From positions 7,638,001-7,702,000 of the forward strand of contig NC_045150.1 of assembly GCF_008831285.2 (NCBI RefSeq): a DNA stretch of 64,000 nt, read 5' to 3'. This document shows positions 1 through 13,789 of the stretch, piece by piece. Position numbers and translations under genes: made by a program. The notes under the pieces were generated by a model. It was not told where the DNA came from. It did no database searches and was given only the letters and a program-made list of their open reading frames with translations. Each line of letters starts with the position of its first letter. Positions within the stretch are counted from its first letter, which is position 1. This DNA is from Nymphaea colorata (Eukaryota; Streptophyta; Magnoliopsida; Nymphaeales; Nymphaeaceae).

Positions 1-938
<938 letters not shown>

Positions 939-2451
939 ATGGGAAACTCCTCATCGTCTTCCAGCGGCAAGTATAAGAAAATTTCAAGTGGGGAAAGCAA
1001 AGCCTCATCATCCTCATCCTCTTCCAAGAACAAGAAGAAGTACCAAATGGTGGATTTTGCATTGCATGGACCCAAGCACTTACCTCCCAACTGGTAAATC
1101 TCTCTCTCTCTCTCTCTCTCCTACTCACATGCATCTATCTTTCGCCACTTTCACTAGCTTTAGGTCCTTGCCACCACGGTAGAGTCATGAATTTTTTATG
1201 AGAAGAACTCAAATTTTAATAACCGCTGAAATATAATTTTTCAAAATTTTTATATAGATAATTTCTCTCTCCTTCCCTCTCTGTCTCTTCTACCCACATG
1301 CATCTACCACTTTGACTACCTTTATTGCATAAATTGAAAATGTTTAAAATTCCATTTTTACCCTCATATAAGAGAGAGTTTCGTCTAATCAATAGGGCAT
1401 TTTGGCCACTAATGTCACACAAGACATGATCACTTGGTAGGAGCCATAACATATAACCTCTCTCTCTCCCATCTCATTCTTTGTCCATTTCTTTGCAAAA
1501 TTAACTCAAACCTTCCTCTCCATTTCATTTGGCTTTCTTTTATGCTCTTGGTTTAGGTGCCAAAATGAAGAGCATCAATATGCAGTTGCAGCATGCTTCA
1601 TCAATGGCGTCTATGTCCTGGAACATGAACGCAGGCAGGGCCGATCCAAAGACGATCATGTCTTGGCCCGACCGTGGTGGGACTCTTTCGGCTACACCTT
1701 GCTCCAAACACTCGTTGACCCCGATGAGGGCGTGATCTTTGGAGCAATTTATCTCCGTGTGGCCGCCCCTGAATCGGCTCCTCAAATGGTTATGGCCTTC
1801 CGGGGCATGGTCGCCGGTTGGGACGAGATATCAGATCCCAACACGCCATCTAGCAGCCACATCTTTTCCAATACGTTTTCCGGCATGTTGAAAGTCGCTC
1901 TCGCTCTCCAAAACACTGGCTCTTTGGGTTATTACTCAAAGCATGGAGGAGCGTGGCTGTGCGGCCACTCCCTTGGTGCAGCCATGGGGTTGATCGCCGG
2001 GAAGTTCCTGGCAACATCCGGAACGTACCTGGACACCTTTTTCTTCAACCCCCCCATCGTTCTGTACTACCTGAGGAAGGGTCAGCTTGATTTCTATACA
2101 AAATCTCTGTGGAACGATCCAATCGGCCTCATTGCCTGGAACATGTTTATACTCGCTCATAAGGAATATATATCAAACGAAGGGGGGAAGGGTTTCGACA
2201 ATCTCGTGAAGTGGCAGCCACGGCTGCTAGTGAATCCCGGGGACTTCATTTGCAATGGCTACATCGACTACTATGAGGACCGGGACAGCACAAAGGAGGC
2301 TTGCCAGTTAGAGCTCAGTCTGCCTTTCGTGAACCCGTCGGCCTGCCTTGTCCTTAATGTGGGAAGCACGGAAGAGTGTCACGGGATCAAACAGTGGTGG
2401 GACAGAAACTTGAATGTGGAACGCCGGCCATATGTCTGTGTATCCGATTAG
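939..2451 (+). CDS. Class 3 lipase-like alpha/beta hydrolase (At4g10955-like), two exons
   Basis: Two exons, 939-1093 and 1557-2451, joined by a GT-AG intron, give 349 residues. The splice creates Trp52 and the join NWCQNEEHQYAVAACF, which is the conserved start of this plant family (HR/QY-AVAACxxxGVYVLExxRRQ). The nucleophile motif GHSLG is centred on Ser190, in WLCGHSLGAAMGL, as expected for a lipase_3 alpha/beta hydrolase. Relatives are often labelled 'GDSL esterase/lipase At4g10955', a misnomer because no GDSL block is present. The N-terminus MGNSSSSS is Ser/Lys-rich and fits the N-myristoylation pattern MGxxxS. No signal peptide or membrane span is seen. The start is the first ATG of the open exon. 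Substrate unknown; hydrolysis of an acyl ester is inferred from the family. Confidence 0.85.
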
Positions 2452-2774
2452 GCTGACCATTGAAGTTCTTGGTTGACCTCTAACATGGCCTCTGCAGTGC
2501 GGTTTTCATAAAATGGAACACTAGAGCTAAGTGTTTATGAATTTGTTTCAATTTGGTAGAACTTTTACAAAATATTCCATTTGTCATGATCCCCTTTTCT
2601 TATAGTTTTTCTTTCAAAAGTTATTGTTTTCATCTTTATCTTTATCATGGGTTTTTTTACTTCTTTTGTGGTTTTTTATGTGTAAGATGTTGGTCATTTC
2701 ACACATTTAATCCGTTTCAATTTATGACAGCTTCATTGGGTTCATGTATGTTTCTTCAAATATCTTGTTGCGTA

Positions 2775-2839
2775 GAGATCATGGATGGGCCAATGTTGCC
2801 AAAAGCAGCTTGTGAATCGAATCAGAAAACTTAATGTGA

Positions 2840-2873
<34 letters not shown>

Positions 2874-2931
2874 AGATCATGGATGGGCCAATGTTGCCAA
2901 AAGCAGCTTGTGAATCAAATCAGAAAACTTA

Positions 2932-2967
<36 letters not shown>
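2775..2967. repeat. Tandem duplication, 98-bp period, each unit ending in a TA microsatellite
   Basis: A unit starting gagatcatggatgggccaat begins at 2775 and again at 2873, nearly identical. Each copy ends in a TA run (about 2843-2870 and 2936-2967). The duplication lies just beyond the 3' end of the lipase-like gene. Confidence 0.8.
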
Positions 2968-2969
<2 letters not shown>

Positions 2970-2970
<1 letters not shown>

Positions 2971-4805
2971 GAAATCTGGCTGACCATTCGATTCAAATTT
3001 ATTTCCAATTTAACAATACTGAGATGGACTTAGAGAATTCAAACTAATAAGTCTAAAGATAATGGTGAAAATTTGCCTCTTCAACCTATACAAGTTTAAA
3101 ACAATTTGAAATGGCTGATCTAAAATCCTCACGAAATTTAATCTGTGCATCAGATATTGTTGATTTCTTTGCACACCCAAAAAAATCAAGTCTTTTAATA
3201 TTATATGTCAATACGTTGAATCTTATTTGGAAAGAAATAGCTGAAATCCAACCGTGAAATTGGCGGAGCCGCACTAAATAGTGATAAATAGTGGAGTGGC
3301 AGAATATATATGAAGAGCAATGAATCTTATTAATGCCATATAAAGGTTATATATATATTCCAGTACATTGAAAATGGGAAAACTAATATCTGCTAATATG
3401 ATTAAAATACAACTTAACTTAGGGAGCGTTTGGTAAAAAAAGCATTGGTTCATATGAAGCAGACCCAAATCATTATTATTTTCCCTATGACAAGAACTCA
3501 TACTAGTTACAAAATAGTATATCTATAAGTTGACCCGCACTTGAAACCAAAATAGTGACCGGGTTGTGAATCTTGTACGATAAGGTGATGCGAAGGTTGA
3601 GCCTATCATGAGGCGAGGCGTAAGCTTTGAAGCATTGAAGCGTAAGCTTAGAAGCAAAATGTAATATGTATATAATATCTAAAAACTAATAAAAAAAAAG
3701 AATAACTAAAATGACAGTTCAAAATGACCAAAGATGTTTACATGATTATACAAGGTAAATGACAATCAGAGACAAGTATGTGGCCTTCTAAACAAACATT
3801 TTGTTTCTAATTGTGCTTCTTCCACAACGACTTGAGAGGGCATTGTGTGCATAATTCCAAGCTCGTTGTGCTGGAATTTCCGTAAACTTTTGAAAGAAAT
3901 TGAACACCAAAGTGATTTGAGCTCTTCTTCTAACTAGTTCATTTGGAGATCCTAATCATGCAGCATGCCCGTTCAAATAAATAATAAACTCAAAACTGAC
4001 GATTTGACCTAAGAATGTGGGTTCAGACATGGCTGTTTGGCATTAGGAACAACATGCGAGTGTTCTAGAAATTTACTTTTAAAATTTGGATAAATTGGTG
4101 AAATACTTGAACAAGTGTTATATAAATATACCTCATTTTGAAGCAGATTCACTAAACACTCATATGTCGTTCCTAATGCTAAACGTTCCCATGGAGTTTT
4201 CATTAGTTAAAAGATTGTGTTGAAACAGCCACGAGTAGAGCAGAGCAAGATACTTCATTACTTATAAGATTGTGCTGAAACAGCCAGGACCTTAGCCAGA
4301 ATTTTTATTAGTTATAAGATTTTGTTGAAACAGTCAGTTGCAGACCTAGAATGTTTATATTAGTTATAAGATTGTGTTGAAAGGGAACAAAACGAGAATT
4401 TTTTCATGAGGAGGACTGAATTATAGTTCCAAAATTTTAACAAGAACCAAAACATAAATTTTCATATAGGATAAACAATTTTTTTTAGTTACATGTAAAT
4501 TTGGAAAAAAAAATTAATGAGGTGGGGAGGCCAGGGGCCCTGGTGGCCCCCTAGCTTCGCCTTGCATGCATTCCAATGTTAACAGTATGAAGTTATTTGC
4601 ATTATTGTAATTTTCTCGAAAGAATGGACAAAATTCTTGTTAAAGGGCATTGGATTTAAAATTTAAAATTTTTAAGGAGCGTCAATGGGAAAAATTACTT
4701 ACAAATATCAACATGAATTTTTTGGAGACCACGCGGGCAATTGCCCACATGTAACCCTCACCTATTTCCAATCATAAGAGATAATTAACACTATGAGGTT
4801 TTCAT
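2970..4805. other. Intergenic repeat-derived sequence
   Basis: No gene supported. A short motif (gttataagattgtgttgaaa) recurs imperfectly near 4205, 4262, 4312 and 4362. From about 4400 to 4780 there is sequence related to a dispersed family carrying the phrases gggcaattgcccac and tagcttcgcc, other copies of which occur elsewhere in the window. Confidence 0.5.
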
Positions 4806-4808
4806 TAA

Positions 4809-7618
4809 GGCCCCATTTGATGGTATGAAAGAATTTAACATGGTAACTTTACCATATTTTTTTGAAAAAATTTACAGAATGAAATTTCTCTCTTCCAATC
4901 TGAAGCCCTGGTTGATGACATGGTAGAATTTAACGTGGTAAATTTAACCATGTTTAATGCACATGGTAGTTTTTTGCATGGTAAAATTAATCATGTTTGA
5001 TGCATAGAGTAGAAAATTTGAGAGACTTTTTTTTCAGGCATGTTAATAGTAGTTTTTTTTTTCTTTTCTTCCTCAATTTCAGTGGGAACAAATTGGAAGA
5101 TGATCTTCCAAAACAACAAAATGTTGAGGTTTACACCTACTCATTAAGCATGCAGTACCAAAAAAAATTAAGGTACAAAATAAAGTAACACAGTTAGAAC
5201 CATGACTGTTCTTGCAACCAGTAGAATAGAGAAAAATGCTGACATAGCACACACCTAGAAAATTGTATACATGTCATCCTTCAGCAGTTTTGCTATCTTA
5301 TTTTTCTCCCCTTTTATGGGATTAGTAGTCAAGCCAATTTTTCAATGAAACATAGACAACTTAAGACTACATAATACATAATAAACCCGACCAAATAGCA
5401 CGAACTCATGGCCAACATTCAGCTGAACTACAATTTTACGTTCTTTTGTATGGGATTTCGTTCAGAAAACTAATTGTGTCCTTGAAATTTCCTATCAAAG
5501 GCACTGCCCATCTCATGGATATGGCTGCAATATGGTGTAATGAACATTGCAGTATGCTATCAATGAAAGGCAATCAAGTAGAAGAGACAAAAAAGAAATA
5601 AAATAACAACCAACAATGTCCATGAAGCGGATGGCAGTCTTGAGGTAGAAAGCACAAGATAAAATTTACAGAAATGAGCTCAATAAGTTAAAGACATGAC
5701 ATTTTGAACATATTGAGGCTAAAAGTGACAAGTTTGGCCATAAAGATCTATGTAGAAGACCAAGCACGACATCCACCACAAACTAGAGAGCTTTTTCAAC
5801 ATAAAGTACTCATATGAGAAGATCAGGGAATTTATCTCCGTTCACCCTCCAGTTGCTGTTTGTCTTCATTTTTAAAATCATGGCAACTTCAGAATTTTCA
5901 ACATGTTGAAGTAGCATAAAGTAGACTTTTCATCATGTTGAAGTAGCATAAAATGGATATGTTAACTTCAATTCGACATGACATGACTGCTCTGGATAAT
6001 GTAAGATACACTCATTAAATGTGTTGCATTACTGAAAAGCTAAGATCAGGTAAATCCATCTCAGTATTTATCTCCTTGCACCCTACAGTTGTTGTGTGTT
6101 CATTTTTTTTAAATCATGGCAACTTCAGAATTTTCAACATGTTAAAGTAGCATACAGTAGACTTTTCAACATGTTGAAGCAGCATAAAGTGGATATGTTA
6201 ACTTCAATTCGACATGACGGCTCTGGATAATGTAAGATACACCCATTAAATGTGTTGCATCACTGAAAAGCTAAGATCAAGTAAATCCATCTCAGTGCCA
6301 AGTTCACAGAAAAGAAAAATAAATAAATAACTTGCACATCAGCTCAGAATTATCAACTCTAAAGCATGTGTCTATGTCCACATTTTCCAAGGTTCTTTTT
6401 TATTCAATTGATAGAGATCACATTAAAGTTAGCATCACAAAGATCAGTATGTCCTTGGTATTTCTGCACTGATAAGCAGAGGAGCTAAAGAAATCAAGAA
6501 ACAAAGCAAAAGTTAAAGGAAATTACCATTTATCCTGTTAACCAGCCACTTTGTGCCTCCTTCTATGCTGGTGGACAATGACTATATTAACAAAAAAGAA
6601 AAAGGTGTTGTCAGCACGATACAAGGAAAACAGAAGTTTGAAGAATAATATAACATAATCATGAAAAATGAAAAAGCACCTCAAAACATTAACATAACAT
6701 GAGCACTTTGTACAAGATACAAGTTTGCATTTTACTAACAAGAACTAAAAACTTGGATATCAGCTAAAAAAATGCACAATTGCAATACATAAAATAGCTA
6801 CCATGTATATGATTGGAGTTCTAAAAGGTAAAAACCTTAAATAACCAGCAAGAAAACATAAAACATGGCGAAGCTGATTTCTAGACCATTTAACGTAGTT
6901 TGGGGTGTCATGAACATTTGGACGTTTCTTTGTAGAGATAGGTTTGACCATTAATATTGCTAAGTTAGCAGCAACATGAGGATTGTAGTGAGGTCCTGAT
7001 GCCCTTAAAATAATCCATGCCCCCAGTGTATACAGAACAAGAGTTAGAGACCATCAGACTGTGGCATGGATGACACATGACAAATATGTACTATCTTATT
7101 CCTCAAAATTGTCATGAAAAGTGCACCTAAAATAAACGATGTAAAACAGTAAGCAGGGCTAATTTCCTGTTCTGAGAGGTATACATGAATGAAGGAGCAG
7201 CGACGAGGAAGAAACGCAGCGACAGAGGGGAGATGCAGCGAATAGAGGAGGAGACACAGCGAGAGAGGAGACACGACCAACAGCAAAGGTGAGGAACAAG
7301 AGAGCGACAGAGGAGGAGACTCATCGACAGATGGGAGACGCAGCGAGAGCGAGAGACCTGTGCAGCGAGAAAGGAGAGGTTCCATTGAGTGTGAGGGAGG
7401 AGGAGACAGTGAGATTTTGCTCGACGATGGGCGTCCATGAAAAAGTCCCACTTCACATGTCGGACTTTTTCACCTGTGACATTTCACCCGATCGTATCTC
7501 ATTTTTCGGGTGAAATTTCATGTAGTTTGATGCATTGTGAGGTGAATGGGTGAAAGTTCACCCACCCGTACAGTTCTCAACCGATGCCCATGGTTTATTA
7601 TGTGCATCAAATGGGGTC
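4809..7618. mobile_element. Candidate non-autonomous PIF/Harbinger-like DNA transposon
   Basis: The left end GGCCCCATTTGATG at 4809 and the right end CATCAAATGGGGTC ending at 7618 are inverted complements over 14 bp with one mismatch. Both are flanked by the trinucleotide TAA (4806-4808 and 7619-7621). A TWA target duplication with GG-starting terminal repeats is the hallmark of Tourist/PIF-Harbinger elements. No transposase is readable inside. The 2.8-kb body holds a 236-bp tandem duplication and a GA-rich stretch near 7190-7410. It could instead be two unrelated short MITE ends. Confidence 0.4.
5831..6297. repeat. Tandem duplication of about 236 bp
   Basis: Two adjacent units (about 5831-6066 and 6067-6297) share the ordered blocks atcatggcaacttcagaatt, caacatgttgaagtagcata, ggatatgttaacttcaattc and taaatgtgttgcat. 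They differ by scattered substitutions and small gaps. They contain no open reading frame of interest. Confidence 0.8.
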
Positions 7619-7621
7619 TAA

Positions 7622-8736
7622 CATGTGAAAAAAGAAAAAACATTAGCTTCTATTTTCTTCTCAATAAGATTCTTATTTTCTTCTCAATAAGATTCTCCGC
7701 TAAATTACATTGTGTACCTTTGTCTTGTCAATTTCTAATATGAGATTATCCACTAAATTACGTTGTGTACCTTTCGTCAGTCTTGTCAATTTCTAATATG
7801 CAACTTGTGAAAAACGAGAATCCAACTTAGCAACAATATGTAATATTGAAAAAATTTAACTAGCTTTCTTTTTTCTCTTCAAGTTAGCAAAGTATACTTT
7901 AAGTTATGAAAAATATGACCTTTGCTTGAAAAAATTAGAGTTTCTTTTTTGCTAAAAAAGTAGACAGCAAAATCAAAATTTCTTAAATTTTAATAGTTAA
8001 ACATGTAGTCAATGTTATGGCGTACAGTTCGAAAAAGCTTGCAAAACAGCGAACGTATTCTTAGTTACGTAATTTATGTGGCATAGTTTCATAATTTTAT
8101 ACCATTAAACCAACTTAACTGCATGAAACCCGACTTTAATTGACAAAAGTTAGTTTTGATTAACAATAGAAAATTTAGCTGTTTTTAACAATGTTGAAAA
8201 ATTAAATACATATTTGTTATCGCCAAACTATGGCCCATGCGTTCCTGAAAGGTTCTCAATTTTTTAGTGTGGTTTGAAAATTAAGAGGGAGCCTTTTGCT
8301 TGCGCTCTACCGTCAGGATCAGCTGCATAACCCCAGCTTCAAGTACTCGTGCCCTCTTTCTCTCTCAACATGTTTGACAGCATGCCCCAACTAAGGTAGC
8401 CAGTGCTTCTTTCAATCGCGTTCAAATCTCTCAGCAGGGGCCTTTGCTCGTGCTGCGAGGTGATCTCCTCAACTTCTCTGTTGCCTTCCCTTTCATGCGT
8501 CTCTCCTTCTCTCTGTCTTGGTTGGTGTATAAAGGGCCATTTCACAGATGATAGTGATTTGACATCTGGGTCGTCGATTTTCTTAATGTGTGTTTGGAGT
8601 AATCGCCAAACTGTTTGACGAAATGACTCAACCAAACTTCTTATACGCTTTTGCCGGCTTGCTAATTATGGCTTTCTCTAAGCGTATTTTGTAACTAGAC
8701 AACCAGCCGAGTGTGATGTATGATATAGAAACCTCC

Positions 8737-8774
<38 letters not shown>

Positions 8775-8861
8775 CAACTGCTTCTTCGTTTTCCATATGG
8801 AATCCATATTATATTATTGATGCGGTTTGTACTTTTCCAGGAGTAGAAACCGTTTCCTGTC
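7622..8861. other. Intergenic sequence and 5' flank of the CNX3 gene
   Basis: AT-rich sequence with no supported gene. A near-duplicate pair of short blocks (tctcaataagattct and cactaaattacgttgtgtacc) occurs around 7660-7790. A GA microsatellite at about 8741-8773 lies some 90 bp before the CNX3 start codon and is probably in its promoter or leader. Confidence 0.5.
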
Positions 8862-9882
8862 ATGTCTTCTATGATCCTTAGACGTGTTACGAGGGCTACT
8901 TCATCATTCTATGCTCCTGGAAGACGGCACTTCAGTGATAACAGCCTTGACCATGCAATTAGAGAGTTCAATAAGGTAAACCATATCCTTGTCTCAATTG
9001 CAATATTTATGTTGTTTAAAGATGGCAATTAGGATAAGATCCATTGCAGCGCTCTACTTTCCTTTTTTTTTTGTTTTTGTGTTGATATTCAGGCCTTTAT
9101 TCAATCGTCTTATTTGCTACTTCATGCATTTTTTCATCGTTCTCTTGCTGAATGACCAAGTTGGTACCCTTCAACTGGCTTCTTTTTTCCATTTCCACCA
9201 CACAAAATCTTACGATCATCTCTCTCTCACGAATTTCTTTGATACTGAAATTTGAAGTGGTTACGGATGAGGGAACATTTTACAGGAAATGGAAACAATC
9301 TTCGGTGAACCTCCTCCCACCTCCCATGGTTCTCTAACCAGCTCACATGTTCTGGAAGATGCGGAACCGGCCCAGTCCTTTTGTTCCCCACCTCTCGAAG
9401 TTGAACCTACTCTTTCTCACGTTGGCAGCCGCGGCCAAGCTCAGATGGTCGATGTCTCTGCAAAAGAGAGCAGTAATAGAACTGCTATTGCATCCTGCAG
9501 AGTCTTACTAGGTGAGAAAGCATTCAAGCTGGTAGCTGCCAACCAAATAGCCAAGGGAGATGTTCTGGGAGTGGCAAGGATTGCAGGCATATGTGCTGCC
9601 AAGCAGACTGGCAATCTCATCCCTTTGTGCCACAACATAACTCTGAGTCATGTTTCAGTTGATACAAAGCTGAATCAGAAGGATTTCGCAGTAGAGATAG
9701 AAGGGCAAGCTTCGTCAACTGGGAAAACTGGCGTGGAAATGGAAGCAATGACAGCAGTAACAGTTGCTGGTCTGACCGTCTATGACATGTGCAAGGCAGC
9801 ATCAAAAGAAATACGAATTACTGATGTTCAGCTTGAGAGCAAAACGGGTGGCAAAACTGGAGATTGGCATAGAAAACAATGA
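8862..9882 (+). CDS. CNX3: Cyclic pyranopterin monophosphate synthase accessory protein MoaC, mitochondrial, two exons
   Basis: Exons 8862-8975 and 9286-9882 (310-bp GT-AG intron, phase 0) encode 236 residues. Exon 1 is a classic mitochondrial presequence: Arg-rich, no acidic residue before the RRHFS region near residues 21-25, and Ser/Thr-rich. Residues about 92-235 form the MoaC domain: MVDVS (92), KGDVLGVARIAGI (from 128), the signature PLCHN (about 151-155) and the Lys/Glu motif TGKTGVEMEA (from 183). With the MoaA homologue CNX2, the family converts GTP through 3',8-cyclo-GTP to cyclic pyranopterin monophosphate, the first step of molybdenum cofactor synthesis, in the mitochondrial matrix. 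All family motifs are intact, so the gene looks functional. Confidence 0.93.
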
Positions 9883-10552
9883 ATTCATTATGCCTTGCTA
9901 GGAAGTCCTAATGATGTGTTGTTGCAACAAAATATCAAAATTTGGAAGTTGCTGCTTGTTAAAGCATTGATAGTTACTGATTGTTCGCCGTTTTTTCATG
10001 AGTTCATGTTTTCTTACTTTCTATACATCGTTTTTTTTTTTGTTCATGTGTTCTTCATTTTGTTTCTAGTAGACTGCACAATTCAAGTTTCTGTCTTGAA
10101 ACAAGCTGTAAAAGTTGATGCCAATAGGTCGTATGATGCATCCAGAATATACCCAATTCAAATCATATGCGTGAAACATTCTACAAAAGTTTATACCAAC
10201 AGGTTGTATGATGCATCACTATGGTTTGATTAAGAACACTTGTCCAAGCTGACGTTGTTAAAAGACTTTCAAGTAAACAAGCCAGATCAAATCTCACTGG
10301 TAGGAGAGTGCCATGTCTTTTTCTTTTCTTCTGCAGTGGGTTCCACACATAGACAGCAGGGTGGTGAATTCGCCTGTACTTTTACTCATAGGTAATAGGC
10401 CATCAAGTTGTCTGCTTCCCTCGGAAGCCCTTTGGATTATAAAATGCTGCTGTCCTACTAATATCCCTGCAATAGCCTCATTTCATTCCATGTTTGGAAG
10501 TGATTGTCTTTGTGTGCCATTGCCACAAGACATAGGTGTGGGAATGGTTTGA

Positions 10553-10790
10553 TAAACTGGGAGGTCGTCATTTGAATACCTGTGTTATGAGACTAGAGAA
10601 AAAAAGTCATAGGATCTAAGAAGTTAAGGTATCGAATCCCTTGGTTTTTGACAGAGATTATAGATTGGTAAACTGGGAGGTCGTCATTTGAATACCTGTG
10701 TTATGAGATTAGAGAAAAAAAATCTTAGGATCTAAGATGCTAACGTATCGAATCCCTTGGTTTTTGACAGAGATCATAGATCTCTGGATT
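10553..10790. repeat. Tandem duplication, 116-bp period
   Basis: Two head-to-tail units begin with taaactgggaggtcgtcatt at 10553 and 10669 and both run through tatcgaatcccttggttttt to acagagat. They are more than 90 percent alike by eye. No coding content. Confidence 0.85.
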
Positions 10791-12069
10791 GAAAGATGCA
10801 ATATTGGCTACATTCTCCATTAATATTTAAGATTACATTCCTCCGTGTATGGATTAAATCCATGAATTTAAAGGCTCATGAGGATCTTAAATCCATAATT
10901 TGGAAAAATCTCGAGTTTGACAAAGACATGGATTTAAGGCGGACCTCATGACAGCTCATACCCCTCGATTTGAGATACGAGATAATCAAAGGCTTTCAGG
11001 TTACGTTTATGAGATTAAAGTTCAAATCATCTGGTCCTTAAAATCAAAATGGTTTGACCAAACCTCACAATTATTGGAACACCATCAGCCCAACTCTCAA
11101 CACCATCAACCAAGTAGCATCCACTGGAACAGAATTAAAAGACGCATCCGATATGCGCCTCCTTTTCGACCAGCTATGCGACACCCTAAGTCCCCTAGAT
11201 ACAAAAGCAATCCGCAAAAACAAAAGCAAAAAGACGAAATATACAATACAATGCACAGCGAGAGATAGAGAGAGAGAGAGAGAGAGGGCAGTAACCACGG
11301 TTCAGTGTTGACGCTTCAGACCCTCAGGTTTTTTTTTTGGTTGTATTAGTGTAGTTGAACCTTCACCAAATCGTGACTCACATCACAATAACAGGTCGTC
11401 TATACAGGTGAAGCTTCAGTTCTATAAATCCCAAAAGAGACGATTGACGCATCAATATAGCAGATCAAGTGGTTCCAGAATTGTTTGGTTATGTTGAAAA
11501 TGAAGACCTAAATAGGCTTATGAACCAGAGGGGATAGTCCAAACAAGTGAGTGACTTTTCTTGAGAGAATGCATGATGGGTTTGATTTGGGAGCCCCTTT
11601 CTCTCCATATTGGCACCGAATATAGGGATCGTTCCAACATGACGAGCTCCCCTTCCTCTACCCACCTGGAATGTCCAGGGATCTTCCATGTTTGAGCACT
11701 CCTCCAAAGCTTTCAAACACCCCTTTAATTGGGGTAGACGATACTGTTAAAAAAATCAGTCTCCAAATGACACAAGTTTTACTCATTTTATATATAGAGG
11801 AAGAATGTCGAATCCCACGGATGTGGGAATCTCTGGACATGGGTGGAGCTATAAAATTCTGGGCACTAGGTATAAATTTTAAATTAAAGCCCACCAATAT
11901 GTAAATGAAAAAAATTGTTCAGAAAGAAATACCAATATAAAAATAACATGATTTTGGGGGCCCATGTGGGCAATTGTAACCTACACATGCCTCCCCCCTT
12001 GCCCATAGATCTCAAGGACTGCCACTTGGCCATCGGATTTTTCGGGTGGTGTGGCGCTATGTGCGAGAT

Positions 12070-12465
12070 TCATCTCCTTCTCATGTTGGGCCAGCTCGAG
12101 CTCAAATCAACTCATAAAACTTGAGCTCAAACTTGGCTGGAACTCGAGTGAAGCTCAATAGAATAAGCTTGAGTTCAACTCGACGATACAACGTCGAGCT
12201 CAAACTCAACTTGTTTAACTCCTTTGTGTAAGCATGTCTCGCTTTTAACTCGTTTAACCCATTTAGTTGCTACTTCTTTTAATTATTTTTATCATTATAA
12301 TTCAACATTCATTATCCAGTGGAGACAAGCCCAGCCGAGTTCTTACACCTTGAACTCAACTCGTTTAACATTCTAAACATACATTTAAACTTGTGCTTGA
12401 CTCATTTATAAACAAGTCGTGTTCGAGTTCGAGCTTGAACTGGCTTGACTCTTTGTGCAGCCCTA
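12070..12465. repeat. Degenerate GAGCTCGAG-rich repeat
   Basis: The stretch is built from irregular variants of ctcgagctcaaactcaactc on both strands. A second block of the same character lies at about 22620-23065. Repeats of this type are common in plant transposon spacer DNA; the parent element is not identifiable here. Confidence 0.6.
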
Positions 12466-13789
12466 CCTGCGACTCAAGAGACACCGTCAAATGGCAAACA
12501 AGTTTGCAAACAAATATAGGGATAGAAAGTGTTATGCCACGTATGACGAAAGGAGGTTCTCGTTTTTAAGATAATGTTGTAACCACTAAGAGAACGATAT
12601 CTGTGAAGGTTAAGATGCCAACAAAAATAATGACAAACTTGATGAAGAAGATTTAGGGTTCAATGAAGGCCCTCCTTATGACCAAGAAACCGCAAGCTTT
12701 TTCAACAAAGTGATGGCTCAATCCATCTTCACAAGATTTACAAGACAAACTTGGACTTTATGAATATGTCACTTAATCTGAAGAATGATGAAAATAGAAG
12801 ATATTATGCAAAGTATCTGATGCTATCACACATGATCTTTACCACAAAAGAAATATTATTGTTGTTAAAAATAATACCATGACTCATAAGCAATATTGAT
12901 GTATGTAGGTAATGATGCCAACAAAAAGAATGACAATGATATTGTTATCAATAAGGAGGGGCATCGACCTGGCATTGTAAAAAGAAATCTTTTGAAATAT
13001 CTCCCTAGACTTTCCAAATATGTCTTCAAGTTTGAGAGAAGATAAAAATGGAAGGCTTTATGCAAAGTTTCTAACTTTATCAAGCAGAATCTTCTCAATA
13101 AAAGGGAAATTATTATTGTTAAAGATAATGTTGTTCCCCATAAGTGAATGACATCTATTGAGGTAAATATGCAAAAAATATAATAATGGCATTGCTTTCA
13201 TCAAGGAGGTCACCAATCTGACATTGCAAAAAAAAAATGGCAGAAACATTTGGAGATTATTATAAACTGAGACTATAAATATCAAATCTTACACTATCAA
13301 TCCTTAAGGTCGAGGGTGGCCTTCCATGGCAAAAAACCATGTTAAATCTCTTACTGTTGTTAAGTTTTTTGTTATTTTAACAACATACAAGGTGTTGCAG
13401 GCAGGTTTTTCATGTTTTTCATGATGGGTCTCAAGCTCAGATTTGGAGTTGGATACATTTTCTTCTTTGTAGATAAAGTGGGAGAGGAAAATGTACAGCT
13501 TCAAAAATAAAGTATGCCGTAAAAGAGAAACTATTAACAGTGCTGAGGACCAAACATACAAGAAGCTACCAGAACTTGGCCAACCAAGCTATGGGCATAT
13601 AGCAAGCAGCATTCGAAGCTTTTTTTATCTTTTGTTGGTGAATGTTAAACAGTGCACCATCTGTCCACCAGGCTTCCTCTGACCTGGACGCGCAAGGGCT
13701 ACATGTCGCCCATCCCACTGGACATGGCGGCAGCGGCGCACCGCCCTGGCCTGTAGAGGGGCTCAGTGTGCCCCCTTCCCATTGTCAGA

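Larger units (their letters stand above)
9883..13789. other. Intergenic repeat-derived sequence
   Basis: No gene is supported in this 3.9-kb stretch. Short open frames here lack recognisable domains. It holds a tandem duplication, a GAGCTC-rich degenerate repeat, an AG microsatellite at about 11265-11287 and a copy of the dispersed gggcaattg family at about 11845-11990. Confidence 0.5.

Noticed and set aside
7044-7456. Two overlapping minus-strand frames of 109 and 135 codons
   Set aside because: They arise from a GA-rich imperfect repeat read as Ser/Leu/Arg; no domain and no splice context.
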